Source: Mastigamoeba balamuthi (lineage: Eukaryota; Evosea; Mastigamoebida; Mastigamoebidae). From it: DNA of 64,000 nt. This document shows, one piece after another, positions 55,201 to 64,000 of this stretch. The notes below the pieces were generated by a model. The model was given only the letters and a program-made list of their open reading frames with translations. It did no database searches and was not told the DNA's origin. Where the stretch lies: assembly GCA_902651635.1 (NCBI GenBank), contig CACRSC010000134.1:170826-234825 (forward strand), read 5' to 3'. How positions within the stretch are numbered: the stretch's first letter is position 1; each line of letters starts with the position of its first letter. The position numbers were made by a program, and so were the translations under genes.

Positions 55201-56696
55201 TCTTGCCTTGCGACGACAGCGCGTAGACCAAGGACTCCTGCGGGAGCACCGCAACATCCAAAGGGTCCGCGAGGTCTGACACCCATTCGACGATACGGGG
55301 CTTCTCGACGTTGACGTCGAGCAGCGCGACGCCGTCGGCGCCCCACGAGAGCACGTTCTCGCCAAACGCGACGACACGCGAGAGGTTGCGGGTATCGGCC
55401 TCGCCGGGCACCTCAAACTTGATGGTTGCCTCCACCCTCGCCGCAGACACCGACACTGCCCAGAGCTTGGCGCAGACATCCGCGTGAGATCCCGGTTGCC
55501 GGGAAGAGAGCAGGCGTCAGAGGCGGCAGTGTGGTTACCCTGAGATTCGGACGAGCAGCGAAGAGCCTGTCCCTCCTGGCCGGGAAAAAGCACGCCCCGT
55601 AGACGCCGTTCCGCAGCTGCCTCCCGATCTGGCAACACGTCACACCACGTCACTATTGGAGAAAACACGCGCGTAAACAGGGAGGGGGGGAGGGCGGCCA
55701 CCGACGGACCTGCGTGGCCTTGGGCAGGGGCGTGGCGAGGTACTCGACGAGGAGGCAGTGCGTCAAGTCCGAGGCCACGACGAGGGGCGACGAGGGGTCG
55801 GCGCAGAGCTGCACGACGCGCGAGCCCGCGCGCGCCAGCAGCTGCGGGGCGGCGCCGAACAGCATGGCCACCGCGAGCGTGTCCGGCACCTGGGTCGCGT
55901 AGACGTGGCCCTGGTCGTCGCCCGTGAACACCCGCTCGCCGCGGCTGTCCCACTCGAGCGCGGTGACCTCGGTGCCGTCCCTGCCCGCCAGTTAGCATCT
56001 GCGAGCAACTGGCACGCCAGCATCAAGTGGGTCCGGAGACCCCCACCCCTCAATCCCCGACCCCCGCTGGTGGCAACAACGGCGATAACGGCGACAGAGA
56101 AGAGAAGCGAGAGAAGCGGTATTTCACCGACACAGGCGAGCGATCAACTGAACCGACAGACCAGGCCACCGTCCCGTTCGCCCTCAAGGGACCCGACACG
56201 CCTGCAGGCACCAGAGGCCGCGGAGTGCCTCTGGGCAGGCCAGGAGGGAAGCGGAGAGAGGGAGAGTGGGGAGGGGGTGGCACCTGTGCGCCGTGAACTT
56301 GAAGAGGAGGCGGGCAGAGTCGCGGACGGTGGCGAAGGCGCAGTCGACGACGACGACGCAGCCCTGCGAGGCCACCGCCACGCGCTTGCCGTTGGGGCTG
56401 AACCGCAGCCGCGAGGCGCCGCCGGGCAGCTCCTTGGGCGTGAACATCTCGACGAGCCTCAGGCTCTCGCGCTCGCAGAAGTACATGCTGCCCGTGTTGG
56501 CCCCCTGGGTGGCCCCCACGTCTCAGTGCTCCGCTTGGCTCGTTTCCAAGGGGCGGCGTTGGGGGGCTGTGGGGGTGCGCGGGGGGCGGCGCACGAGGAC
56601 AATGAGGCGCGGGGACACGTCGAGGCAGGTGAACTTGGCGCGGCCTCCAGCGCCGGGCTGGAGGGGCAGCGTCTGACGCTCGAAGGCGGCTTCCAT
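52267..56696 (-). CDS. HPS5-like protein (BLOC-2), WD propeller with C-terminal zinc cluster
   Basis: The start at 56696 (MEAAFERQTLPLQPGAGG). The N-terminal WD/beta-propeller exons include FTCLDVSPRLIVL, GANTGSMYFCERESLRLV and EWDSRGERVFTGDDQGHV, and the exon IGRQLRNGVYGACFFPAR matches the HPS5 signature. The propeller ends near VYALSSQGKIVRLQLAAP. A long low-complexity Pro/Gln/Ser/Glu linker follows (about 55150-54250). The helical region includes ASLALKRASCSCGEWHYA and KCDDLGLLLWALQKLAPL; after an intron come more helical solenoid repeats. The C-terminus ends in a RING-like zinc cluster: CAFCSLPL...CGHSYHQFCLGADACILC. HPS5 belongs to BLOC-2, which sorts cargo to lysosome-related organelles. 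TECPR2-like or VPS-type proteins are the alternative. Stop at 52267. Confidence 0.7.
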
Positions 56697-56772
56697 TCGC
56701 CCCCACACCAGACCCTAACGCGGAGATTTGTGGATCTTCGACGCCTGCGAGGTAAGATGGAGAGGCAAAAAC

Positions 56773-56845
56773 AGGCCTTGCCGAGAATCGAACTCGGAAC
56801 CTCCTGTTTACTAGACAGGCGCAATAACCATTATGCTACAAGGCC
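56773..56845 (-). tRNA. tRNA-Thr (AGT)
   Basis: The minus strand folds into a standard 73-nt cloverleaf: acceptor GGCCTTG/CAAGGCC, D-loop TAATGGTT, anticodon stem CCTGT/ACAGG with loop CTAGTAA (anticodon AGT), T-stem CCGAG/CTCGG with loop TTCGATT, discriminator T. A run of five T follows (about 56770-56766). It sits in the 5' flank of HPS5. Confidence 0.95.
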
Positions 56846-57188
56846 CTTCACGCGAGAGAACTTTAGCAGGCCGCGTGGTGGGGCCGTCCGGCGATCCAGA
56901 AGGGAAATCTGTAGCGGAATTTCCCCTTTTCTCCTGCCGTTTCGCTGCCCGACGGCCCCCGTGTGGCGATGCGGTCACTCCCGCTCGGACTGCGCGTTGT
57001 CCAGCGGAATCTCCGAGCCGGGGGAAGCTCTGTGTCCGGGAGATTCTGTTGATGTAACCAGATTTAAATTTCGCGCAAACCTTGACGTTGAAGGGTGCGG
57101 CTCTCTCCTTAAAACAGCCCCTCTCTCTCTTTTCCTCCACCCCACTTTGCTGCCGCAGCCCCTAAACCGCCCGCCGCCGGATTGCCAG

Positions 57189-57701
57189 ATGTCGTCGGCC
57201 GACTTTCTGAGCCAGTCTGTCTCGCCCGCCCTCTCGGAGGACTCTCCGCTCAGGTGCGGGGCCCCCAGCGGGCACCGTCGCTTTTTTTTCGCGGGCGTTG
57301 ACCTGTGGAGGTGACCTCTCAGGGTGTGGGAGGCCAAGCACGCCGAGGAGCTGGCGGCAAAGTCGAAGAAGGAGAGCGAGAGGCGCGAGGAGGTCCTCAA
57401 GCAGGCGCGCAAGGACATCGAGGACTTCACCACCGAGCGCGACGCGCGGATCGCCGCCAAGGAGAAGCAGAACACGTGAGCAGCGGGACTCAATTTTGAA
57501 TTGTGTTCTTGAATTTGTTGGTGTCTCACACAATCACGCGCCTGCAGCGAGCAGGAGGAGCTGTTCCGGGAGACGCAGGAGGCCGCGCTCAAGGAGGGCG
57601 ACGTGTGGCAGCAGGCCGGCAAGGTCTTCGACTACAGCAAGAAGTCGGGCGAGAAGGACACGACTCGCATGCGCCAGCTGCTCGTCTCGCTCAAGCATTA
57701 A
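57189..57701 (+). CDS. Clathrin light chain
   Basis: The start at 57189 (MSSADFLSQSVSPALSED). A GTGCGG intron (about 57254-57320) joins to VWEAKHAEELAAKSKKES, which opens the heavy-chain-binding coiled coil. It continues EEVLKQARKDIEDFTTER and ARIAAKEKQNT. After a second intron (GTGAGC, about 57477-57548) come EQEELFRETQEAALKEGD and the conserved ending DTTRMRQLLVSLKH before the stop at 57699-57701. The order (long helix, Trp, RM-xx-LLxxLK tail) is diagnostic. At about 125 residues it is shorter than animal light chains, mainly at the N-terminus, and lacks an obvious EED-type region beyond a short acidic patch. Confidence 0.85.
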
Positions 57702-59574
57702 GAGAGGGCCTCCCTTCCCCCCTTCCCCCCCTTCCCCGCCACCCCCACGCCCGCAGTCGTTAATCCCAGGAGGCGACCCGGGCGGCCTCGCGGCGTCTGA
57801 CATGGCGCTGCCGGGCCCCCCGCTCGCTCAGGCAGCCACCACATCACTCGATCTGTGATGCTTCCCCCGCACAAAAATAACCGAAACGCTCTCTTTGTTG
57901 ACGAAACGGCACACGGGCTTTTCTCGCTGCCGTCCTCGGCCCCCTCGCCGTGCGCGTCGGGCCTCCGCGTCAACGCCGCGCGTGCCTTCTCGAGCCGGTT
58001 GCTCACTCATTTTAAAACTGCGGCATTGCCGCTGCACGGGATAGATTGTTTCCAGGATCGCGTCGTCAGGTAATCTTGTTCGGCTGCAGCGAATCTATTT
58101 CGAATTATTGCCTACAAGCACCTGCAGCAATACCCATTCGGCACTCTTGTCATAGGGCTGATGCTGAGATGGATTCGTGTCTTGAACAATACTGTTAAAA
58201 AGAAATACCGTTTATAAATATGAGAAAGCCTGTTGGCTGATATGAGCACTCGGAAGATCCTGCTTAAGAAAACAAGCGAGGCCTGCTCACATAATATGCG
58301 AAAACCAGGAACCGTTGCAACCTCCATTGCGAGGACGGCCCAGGGGACAGTTGAGAAAAGTGTAAGTCAGTGACTGTGTTTGAAGCTGAGGGGGAGGGGC
58401 TGTGTTGGAGAGAAAGAAAAAACAATAGCAAGATAAGGCAGAGGCAGTTGCACAGCCTGAGAAGAGTCTGGTGGCCACGAGATCCGGGAATTATATGAAG
58501 TAAAAACAGGGAAAACGAGCAACAGGACATTCACAATATGTTGGAATGGGAAGAGAGAGGTTTCTAACAAATGCAGAAAGAGGAATCTGCTATTCCAGAA
58601 TCCATAATAATCGAAAAGAAAACATACCTTGATAGAAGAACACATAAATGTGACAATGAAGAAGGTCAAACAATTCAATTCTCAAAATTGCAAGTGAGAT
58701 CCACAAGAAATCTGCTTCTTGAGTAAGAATACATAGTCTGAAAGACTGTGAAGCATCTTGAATAGTGCAACCCAATCAGAGCCCCATTCCAAATCAGACC
58801 AAGTAAGAACTTCGTTTTTCAATCACAAACGTGCAGTTGGACTCAACAGAGTATCATCTACAGTCTGTAAGATCAACAAGAATAAACAGAGATAACACAG
58901 AACACAATGATACTGATCAAGATAGACTTAAAGAACTGTGTGAGATGAAGTATCAGGTTGAATAAAGTGATTGCGAAGGGGCTTAGGATACAATACTGTA
59001 TCTCTGGCACCAAGCTGTGTGGGGTATAAAAATCCATGACAGATGAAATTGCAGGTGGGCACTGTGGGATAAAAATGCCCATCTACTCAGTGCTGTATGA
59101 AGAAGACTACCATTCTGTGCAACCACCACACCCACTGACTTGTATGCACATTCTCTCTTCCAAGCATCTGCATCTCAGCTGGTCTTGTTAATGTGGAATA
59201 TTTAACTGGGTTTTGTGTTTTGTGTGTAGATAAATGTGTACATGCCCTGCCTGTGATGAACATATGCCATATCTTTACCCTGGTAATGTAGTGATCTTCT
59301 TTCTCACCTCAACGTTACCATCAATCACCAGATATCTCAACAGAGCTCTCTTTTCCTTTGTTCAGTTACACCCTCACAATAGCTATTGTGGTTTACTTTA
59401 AAACCTCAAGCTGCGTGTGCCAGTAGCTATCGCCCCTGAGCCCTGGTGGACCAGCCAAGGCCATGGTGCCTCATTAGGCCAGTCTTGACCAATTTTCTAG
59501 GGGCCACAAACGTTATTTTCATTGTTGAGAAACCCATATCAGAATAACCTATGCACATGTGCCATTCTACGTTT

Positions 59575-59651
59575 GAGCTACTCGTTTCTCGGACATTCCT
59601 GTCTAGTTCTACGCCCCTTCTGAGCTCCAAGCATCGAGCCTGCATGGAGAT
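59575..59651 (+). repeat. Imperfect direct repeat, copy 1
   Basis: Shares CCCCTTCTGAGCTCCAAG and CTGCATGGAGAT, with similar sequence between and before, with 60970-61046. Overall the copies match over roughly 75 bp with scattered differences. The spacing is about 1.4 kb. Possibly fragments of an LTR or other element. Confidence 0.6.
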
Positions 59652-60969
59652 TACAGTCTGCATCAAAACGAGCTCCCTGGTCAGTGCTTTGAATCTCAAT
59701 ATGAAAATGGAATTAATTTTGAAAATTGGATATAGAATTATAAATGCTGATCCCTTATGAATTTTATATTCCAATTTCGATATTTCTCACAGATAATTGC
59801 TCAGAACTAAAAATGGTTCTCTTATTAGAGTATTGTGGTTTGTTCTGGTTCACGTGAAGGGCCTGCATATAGCCGTTACTACAGCTGCAAAGTATGTTGA
59901 AGTAGATACAAAATAGCAAGGCATTAGTAGGATACTGGCTCCTGTGACTGGCCAGGCCCACATGGAGGAAGGAGAGTAATCACACAGAGTTAGAACAAAA
60001 AGTAACTTTATAAGATACAGAAATCTGTTTTGCATGAATCACGTCAAATACCAGTCATACTCAAATATCAGAGTATTCAGGTATTACTATTAACAGTTCA
60101 GCTCAGAACAAAAGAAGTAGACCTAGAATAGGTCAGTCAAGTATGAAATCACTACTCACCATGGAGCATGGGAAAAGACGATTGCAATTTGCTAAGGAGA
60201 ACCAGAAAAGAAATTGCAATAGTGTTCTTTAAATAGAAGAGGCAACATTTTGTATTGATAGATGAACACGAAAGGTCTGGCATTGCAAAGAAGCCCGGTT
60301 TGTGCAAAGGTCTTTGAAATTTGCAGGCAAGTTGAATGTGTGGGACTGGTTTTCTACTAAAAATTGGGCACTAATAAATTTTCACAGAAAAACTCACTGA
60401 AGTTGGAATGTGCCACATTTATATACACTACTACTTCCTTTGTCTAGAATGTTCTTTTGGAAAGAGAATCAGATATTGGTCTGTGCAGGAGAACAATATC
60501 TCGCCACATTGCAGTCAGATTTATTATGAAGTAAAGAGAGAACATAAGGATATCTGCATCTCACTACCAGCATGCAGTCCTGATCAAAAACTAATTGATA
60601 ATGTTTCAGGACTTCTATAGGCTTGAATTTCAATGAGAGATCCTAGAAATAGCAATCAATTGGTATACATCGTTTGCTCTTAGTGGAAGAGGCTTGAAGT
60701 TGAGAGTATCATAATATTGTGTGAATTCTGTTCCTTGCTGTTTGCAGCAAATGAAAAAGAGCAATGAAGACATTTTAATACTAGGGATCAGCATTCTCAT
60801 AGCTCTCTTCGAACCTGTCTACAAAATTGGAATTGCAATTCACAAACGAAAAATGTGACCAGGGAGGTCGTTTTGATGGGCACTGTAGCATTAGAGGCAT
60901 CATTTCATTAGAACTCATTAGCCTGCATTTTTCAATTTGAACAATTTTGTGTGCACAGATGTGTTTAAA

Positions 60970-61046
60970 CTACTTTCGTTTCTCTGAGGTTCCTACCAAG
61001 TTCTACACCCCTTCTGAGCTCCAAGAATTGAGTCTGCATGGAGATC
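60970..61046 (+). repeat. Imperfect direct repeat, copy 2
   Basis: The second copy of the 59575-59651 repeat, lying immediately before the retroelement-like coding remnants. CATTAGAGGCATCATT also occurs twice nearby (about 60890 and 61047). Confidence 0.6.
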
Positions 61047-61059
61047 GGCATTAGAGGCA

Positions 61060-64000
61060 TCATTAGAGCCCACTAGTCCACGTTTCTTGGTTCGGGAAGA
61101 ATACCCAGGCAGAATTCCTTTGGTCAAAATTGACGAGCTCATGGACTGCACATCTGACATTGCATTCCATATCAACGAAACCATTGCAGAGGGCATTCTT
61201 AATAACCTGAGGCACTTCGGCAACAGGTTTGACAAGAAAAAGTTCGTCATGAAGGCAATGACCAAGGGGATTCACAACAGCAGGAGCAATGACAGGTTCA
61301 AGAAGCCACAGGAGCAGATCAAGCAGTCACACTGGGGTGAGTTCAAGATCGTTGATGGCAAGGTTCAGAGGTTTCTGACATTTGAGGATCGTGAGCACTG
61401 CCACAAGGACAAGCTCTGCTTCGTCTGCCAGTCACTGAACCACAACAAGAAGAACTGCTCCAACGTCAAGGGCAAGGCCCTGATGGCATCCTCAACAACA
61501 TCGTCATCTGCCTCCATACACGCAGAAGTACTGGGATCGTTATCAACTGCACTGACAGCACAGCAGCACCAACTTCATCAGTGCGGTGAGATCCCTCAAC
61601 TGTTCTGTTACTCGCTGAGCTCAAAAACACAGCAAGTGGAGGTCAAGCCCAGTGACGACACTGCACCCTCTTGAGCATATTCAGGAGTCGGACATGGTTG
61701 AGTTCTTGTGCAAGAAGAGCTACAAGGTCAACTACACCAGCATCACAGTCGACTGCATCACAAGCCCCATCGTTGTGCATGATCTTGTCAAGGACAACAC
61801 TGACAACCCATTTAGGGACGTTCCAACATTTAACAATGATAGACCTGTCATTGTTCAAGAAGATCTACGAGCCATCTGAGGCAACTTGTGGGCATTGTAT
61901 ACTCCTTATGCCATTGTCTCGACAGGTCACATGCAGGCCAGAACGTTAATGCACAGCTTGACAGCAGGGCAGACCACATGATGATCAACATCAAGTATAT
62001 CAAGAAGCTCCAGTGGGACGATCACGTGCGTACTTTACTGAAGCAGATCGTCATGTACGGCGACAACAGACACATGGAAATCATCAGACACGTTGTCATC
62101 ATTGATGTTCAGTTGATTCCCGAAGCACCGAGCCAGCAGGTGATCATGTTCATTACTAACCACCACCAAACAGTGAGTACTTCCTGCTCGGACTCTGAAA
62201 TGTGCAGCACTTCGTGTGCAAGATCGAGAACCCGCTGATTTTCGAGTACAACCATGCATGGAACAAGCTCGTCAAGGAACAAGAGGATCCCATCAAGCTT
62301 CCAGTTCCTACTCTCGCTCCTACGTTCAAGAAGGGCCAACTGCCTCCCCAGTCAACATCGGCCCTCTCATCTCCGAAAACCCCGTGTATCTACAGTGGAC
62401 ACAGGAGCTACTGCTCAGCAGGGCAGCAGTGTTTCGTTCCCTGGACAGCATGCCAGTCGACTACCCAAAGAAATTCCACATCAAGCTCAAGCCTGAAGCC
62501 ATAGTCCGTGGACGCGAGGTACTACACCTCAGAAAGGAGGATATTGATTTCATCAGTGATGAAACTCGTAAATGGGACAGGGTGGGCGTTTTCCTACCTA
62601 TCATATCGTTCGAGGAAGCCCTGATCACGCCTTCACAACCAGCAATGCCTGTTGTAGTTATTTGCAATGAGAAGCAGTGATGGTGTGAAAACTACATACT
62701 GCTCAACGAGTGCATGGTCAAGAAGAAAATGGGCAGCCTCAAGGTTTGGGACGTCGTCCAGCACTGCACAGGCAACAACTGGCTGTTCAAGTGGGACATG
62801 AAGCACAGTTACTTCCTGATCTGACAGCGCTGTTGTGAGACCTGTTTATGTACAACAAGAAGCTGATTGCCTCACCTCAGAAGTCTTTCAAGGAATGGCA
62901 TGGGCTCCGTCGTTTGCAAGGAGTCACTGAGGAGCACAAGCAGTTCTTCAATATGATAATCAGGGCAATCATCAACATGAACATCCTCGTGCAGCCAATT
63001 CCAGGTGCGGTCGTTTTCATCAAGTCCCATGGATGCGAGTACGGAGTTGGTGGAGGAGTCCTTCAGTGCAATCCTGAAACCGGGGTCATCTCTCCTCTGC
63101 TGTTCTACTTGTGCAAATTGATGAAACTTGACTGCAAATACTCGATCATTGAAAAGGAGGCCATCAGAGTCATTGAGCTCACACAGAAGGCCCGACCTTA
63201 CATCTTCGGCCCACTGGTCATCGAACCCGACCACTCAAATTTGCAGTGGATGTACATCTTGCAGAACTGCAGGGTGCAGCGTTGGTCCATCACATTGTCT
63301 GAATTCGAGCATTCAATCATCTACAAACCAGGTGAGGAAAACCCCATTGGGGACTACTTTTCCCAATCAGTTCCTCTTGACAACAGTGAAGAGAAGGTCA
63401 ATTGGTTGGTTCAGGCCAGCATGGTCATCGAAAACTGTGTGTGCTATGAGCTGGACATCGCGGTACTTAAGTCCTTCATTAGTTCAACAGCTCATGAGGT
63501 TGTCAATGGGGTTGTCATACTCACCACTGAGCCACCAAAGGACATTCTAGCCCACATTATTGCTCTCGGTCACTCCGTACCCTATGTGGGTCATGAAGGC
63601 ATCACATGACAGCTTCAATTGAGTTAGAAGTCAAATGGCCAGGCATCGCTAACTGTACTGCAGAACTCGTTCATGAGTGCCCAACGTGCCAAATTTTTCG
63701 TGCAATTCGTCCACATGCACGAATGGTGAAATGGGTACTACATGTGCAGAGTAGCCATTCGAATTTCTGTTCATGGATCACATTGGGAAGCTCATCGAGT
63801 CCAACAACAAGCACTACATCCTCACTGTCATTGATCGATTCTCACTCTGGACCTGGCTCATCACCACTGAGTCCACGAATGCTAAGGAGGTCACCTGGTT
63901 GCATTGTGGAAGTATGTCTTCAGTTCGAAGTCGTACCCAAGGACAGTTGGTACAGACGGCACAGGTGCATTCAAGTCTGAGGCGTTCTCCTCGATGCTGA
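61060..64000 (+). mobile_element. Decayed Ty3/gypsy-type LTR retroelement, truncated at the right edge
   Basis: Plus-strand remnants occur in gag-pol order. Gag-like sequence (61087-61674) contains a CCHC zinc knuckle, CFVCQSLNHNKKNC. A possible protease/linker region follows (61650-62240). RT-like N-terminal sequence (about 62530-62825) is broken by stop codons, and the YxDD palm core is missing. RNase H-like sequence (about 63000-63370) has the typical EPDHSNLQWM and YKPGEENPIGDYFSQ. Integrase zinc-finger and core beginnings (about 63590-64000: CPTCQ, DHIGK) lie in different frames. Frameshifts, stops and the deletion show it is dead. The order RT-RNaseH-integrase puts it in the Ty3/gypsy group. 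The right end and LTR are outside the window. Confidence 0.8.

Larger units (their letters stand above)
57702..61050. other. AT-rich region without host genes
   Basis: About 3.3 kb in which I see no gene. The first 350 bp are still GC-rich (3' flank of clathrin light chain). From about 58060 the base composition shifts sharply to AT-rich. Stop codons are frequent in all frames and no ORF shows conserved-looking sequence. Short repeats with the region next to the retroelement (59575-59651 and 60970-61046) suggest decayed mobile DNA. Confidence 0.6.

Noticed and set aside
58060-61050. Several 60-120 codon ORFs in the AT-rich block
   Set aside because: Low-complexity, often hydrophobic translations with no splice structure or similarity. 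Expected by chance in AT-rich DNA.
61060-64000. Active retrotransposon or virus
   Set aside because: The reverse transcriptase core is missing and the frames are broken by stops and shifts, so it is a dead copy.

Overview
The window is a stretch of eukaryotic nuclear genome. Its genes are broken by many short introns, and it carries a ubiquitin-S27a fusion, clathrin light chain, a PIAS-type SUMO ligase, the splicing factor BUD31, RNase P/MRP subunit RPP21, PWP1 and two pol III tRNA genes. Genes are GC-rich and dense, about one per 2 kb on both strands. The protein types (TLDc proteins, Roco GTPase, FG-GAP secreted protein, CLEC16A, HPS5, sirtuin, actinoporin-like protein) suit a free-living protist. 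An amoebozoan is my best guess, at low confidence. CDS spans below run from start to stop codon and include introns. Exon joins were worked out by eye from frame continuity and GT...AG (often GTGCGY...YAG) boundaries.

Layout. 1-8 kb: the end of an upstream gene, a TLDc protein with a myristoylation-type N-terminus, a zinc-finger protein, a DUSP-ubiquitin-like protein and a large pentapeptide-repeat/TLDc fusion. 8-19 kb: a sirtuin, a tRNA, a membrane alpha/beta-hydrolase, a proline-rich surface protein, the SUMO ligase and a CANT1-type apyrase. 19-30 kb is housekeeping: histidine phosphatase, PWP1, [2Fe-2S] ferredoxin, ubiquitin-S27a, a RAD51 paralogue, CLEC16A, BUD31, RPP21 and an unknown protein. 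31-38 kb: an unknown protein, a START protein, an FG-GAP propeller, an SDR and an ankyrin-like protein. 38-46 kb: one very large reverse-strand gene that joins LRRs, ankyrin-like repeats, a Roc GTPase, a COR domain, a PARP-type ADP-ribosyltransferase and a receiver-like C-terminal domain. 46-58 kb: a possible E2F-like protein, an unknown protein, a tandem actinoporin-like protein, a SMYD methyltransferase, HPS5, tRNA-Thr and clathrin light chain. From about 58 kb the sequence turns AT-rich, holds no host gene I can see, and ends in a decayed Ty3/gypsy-type retroelement that runs off the right edge.

The most notable observation is the LRR-ANK-Roc-COR-PARP-receiver-like protein at 38169-45733. 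It joins a dimerising GTPase switch to an ADP-ribosyltransferase that keeps the H-Y-E residues. Second is the pentapeptide-TLDc fusion. Several genes point to endolysosomal biology (two TLDc proteins, CLEC16A, HPS5, clathrin light chain, START), but I see no operon-like organisation. Neighbouring genes are mostly independent, and several pairs share short divergent promoters carrying a recurring GATAT-type motif.
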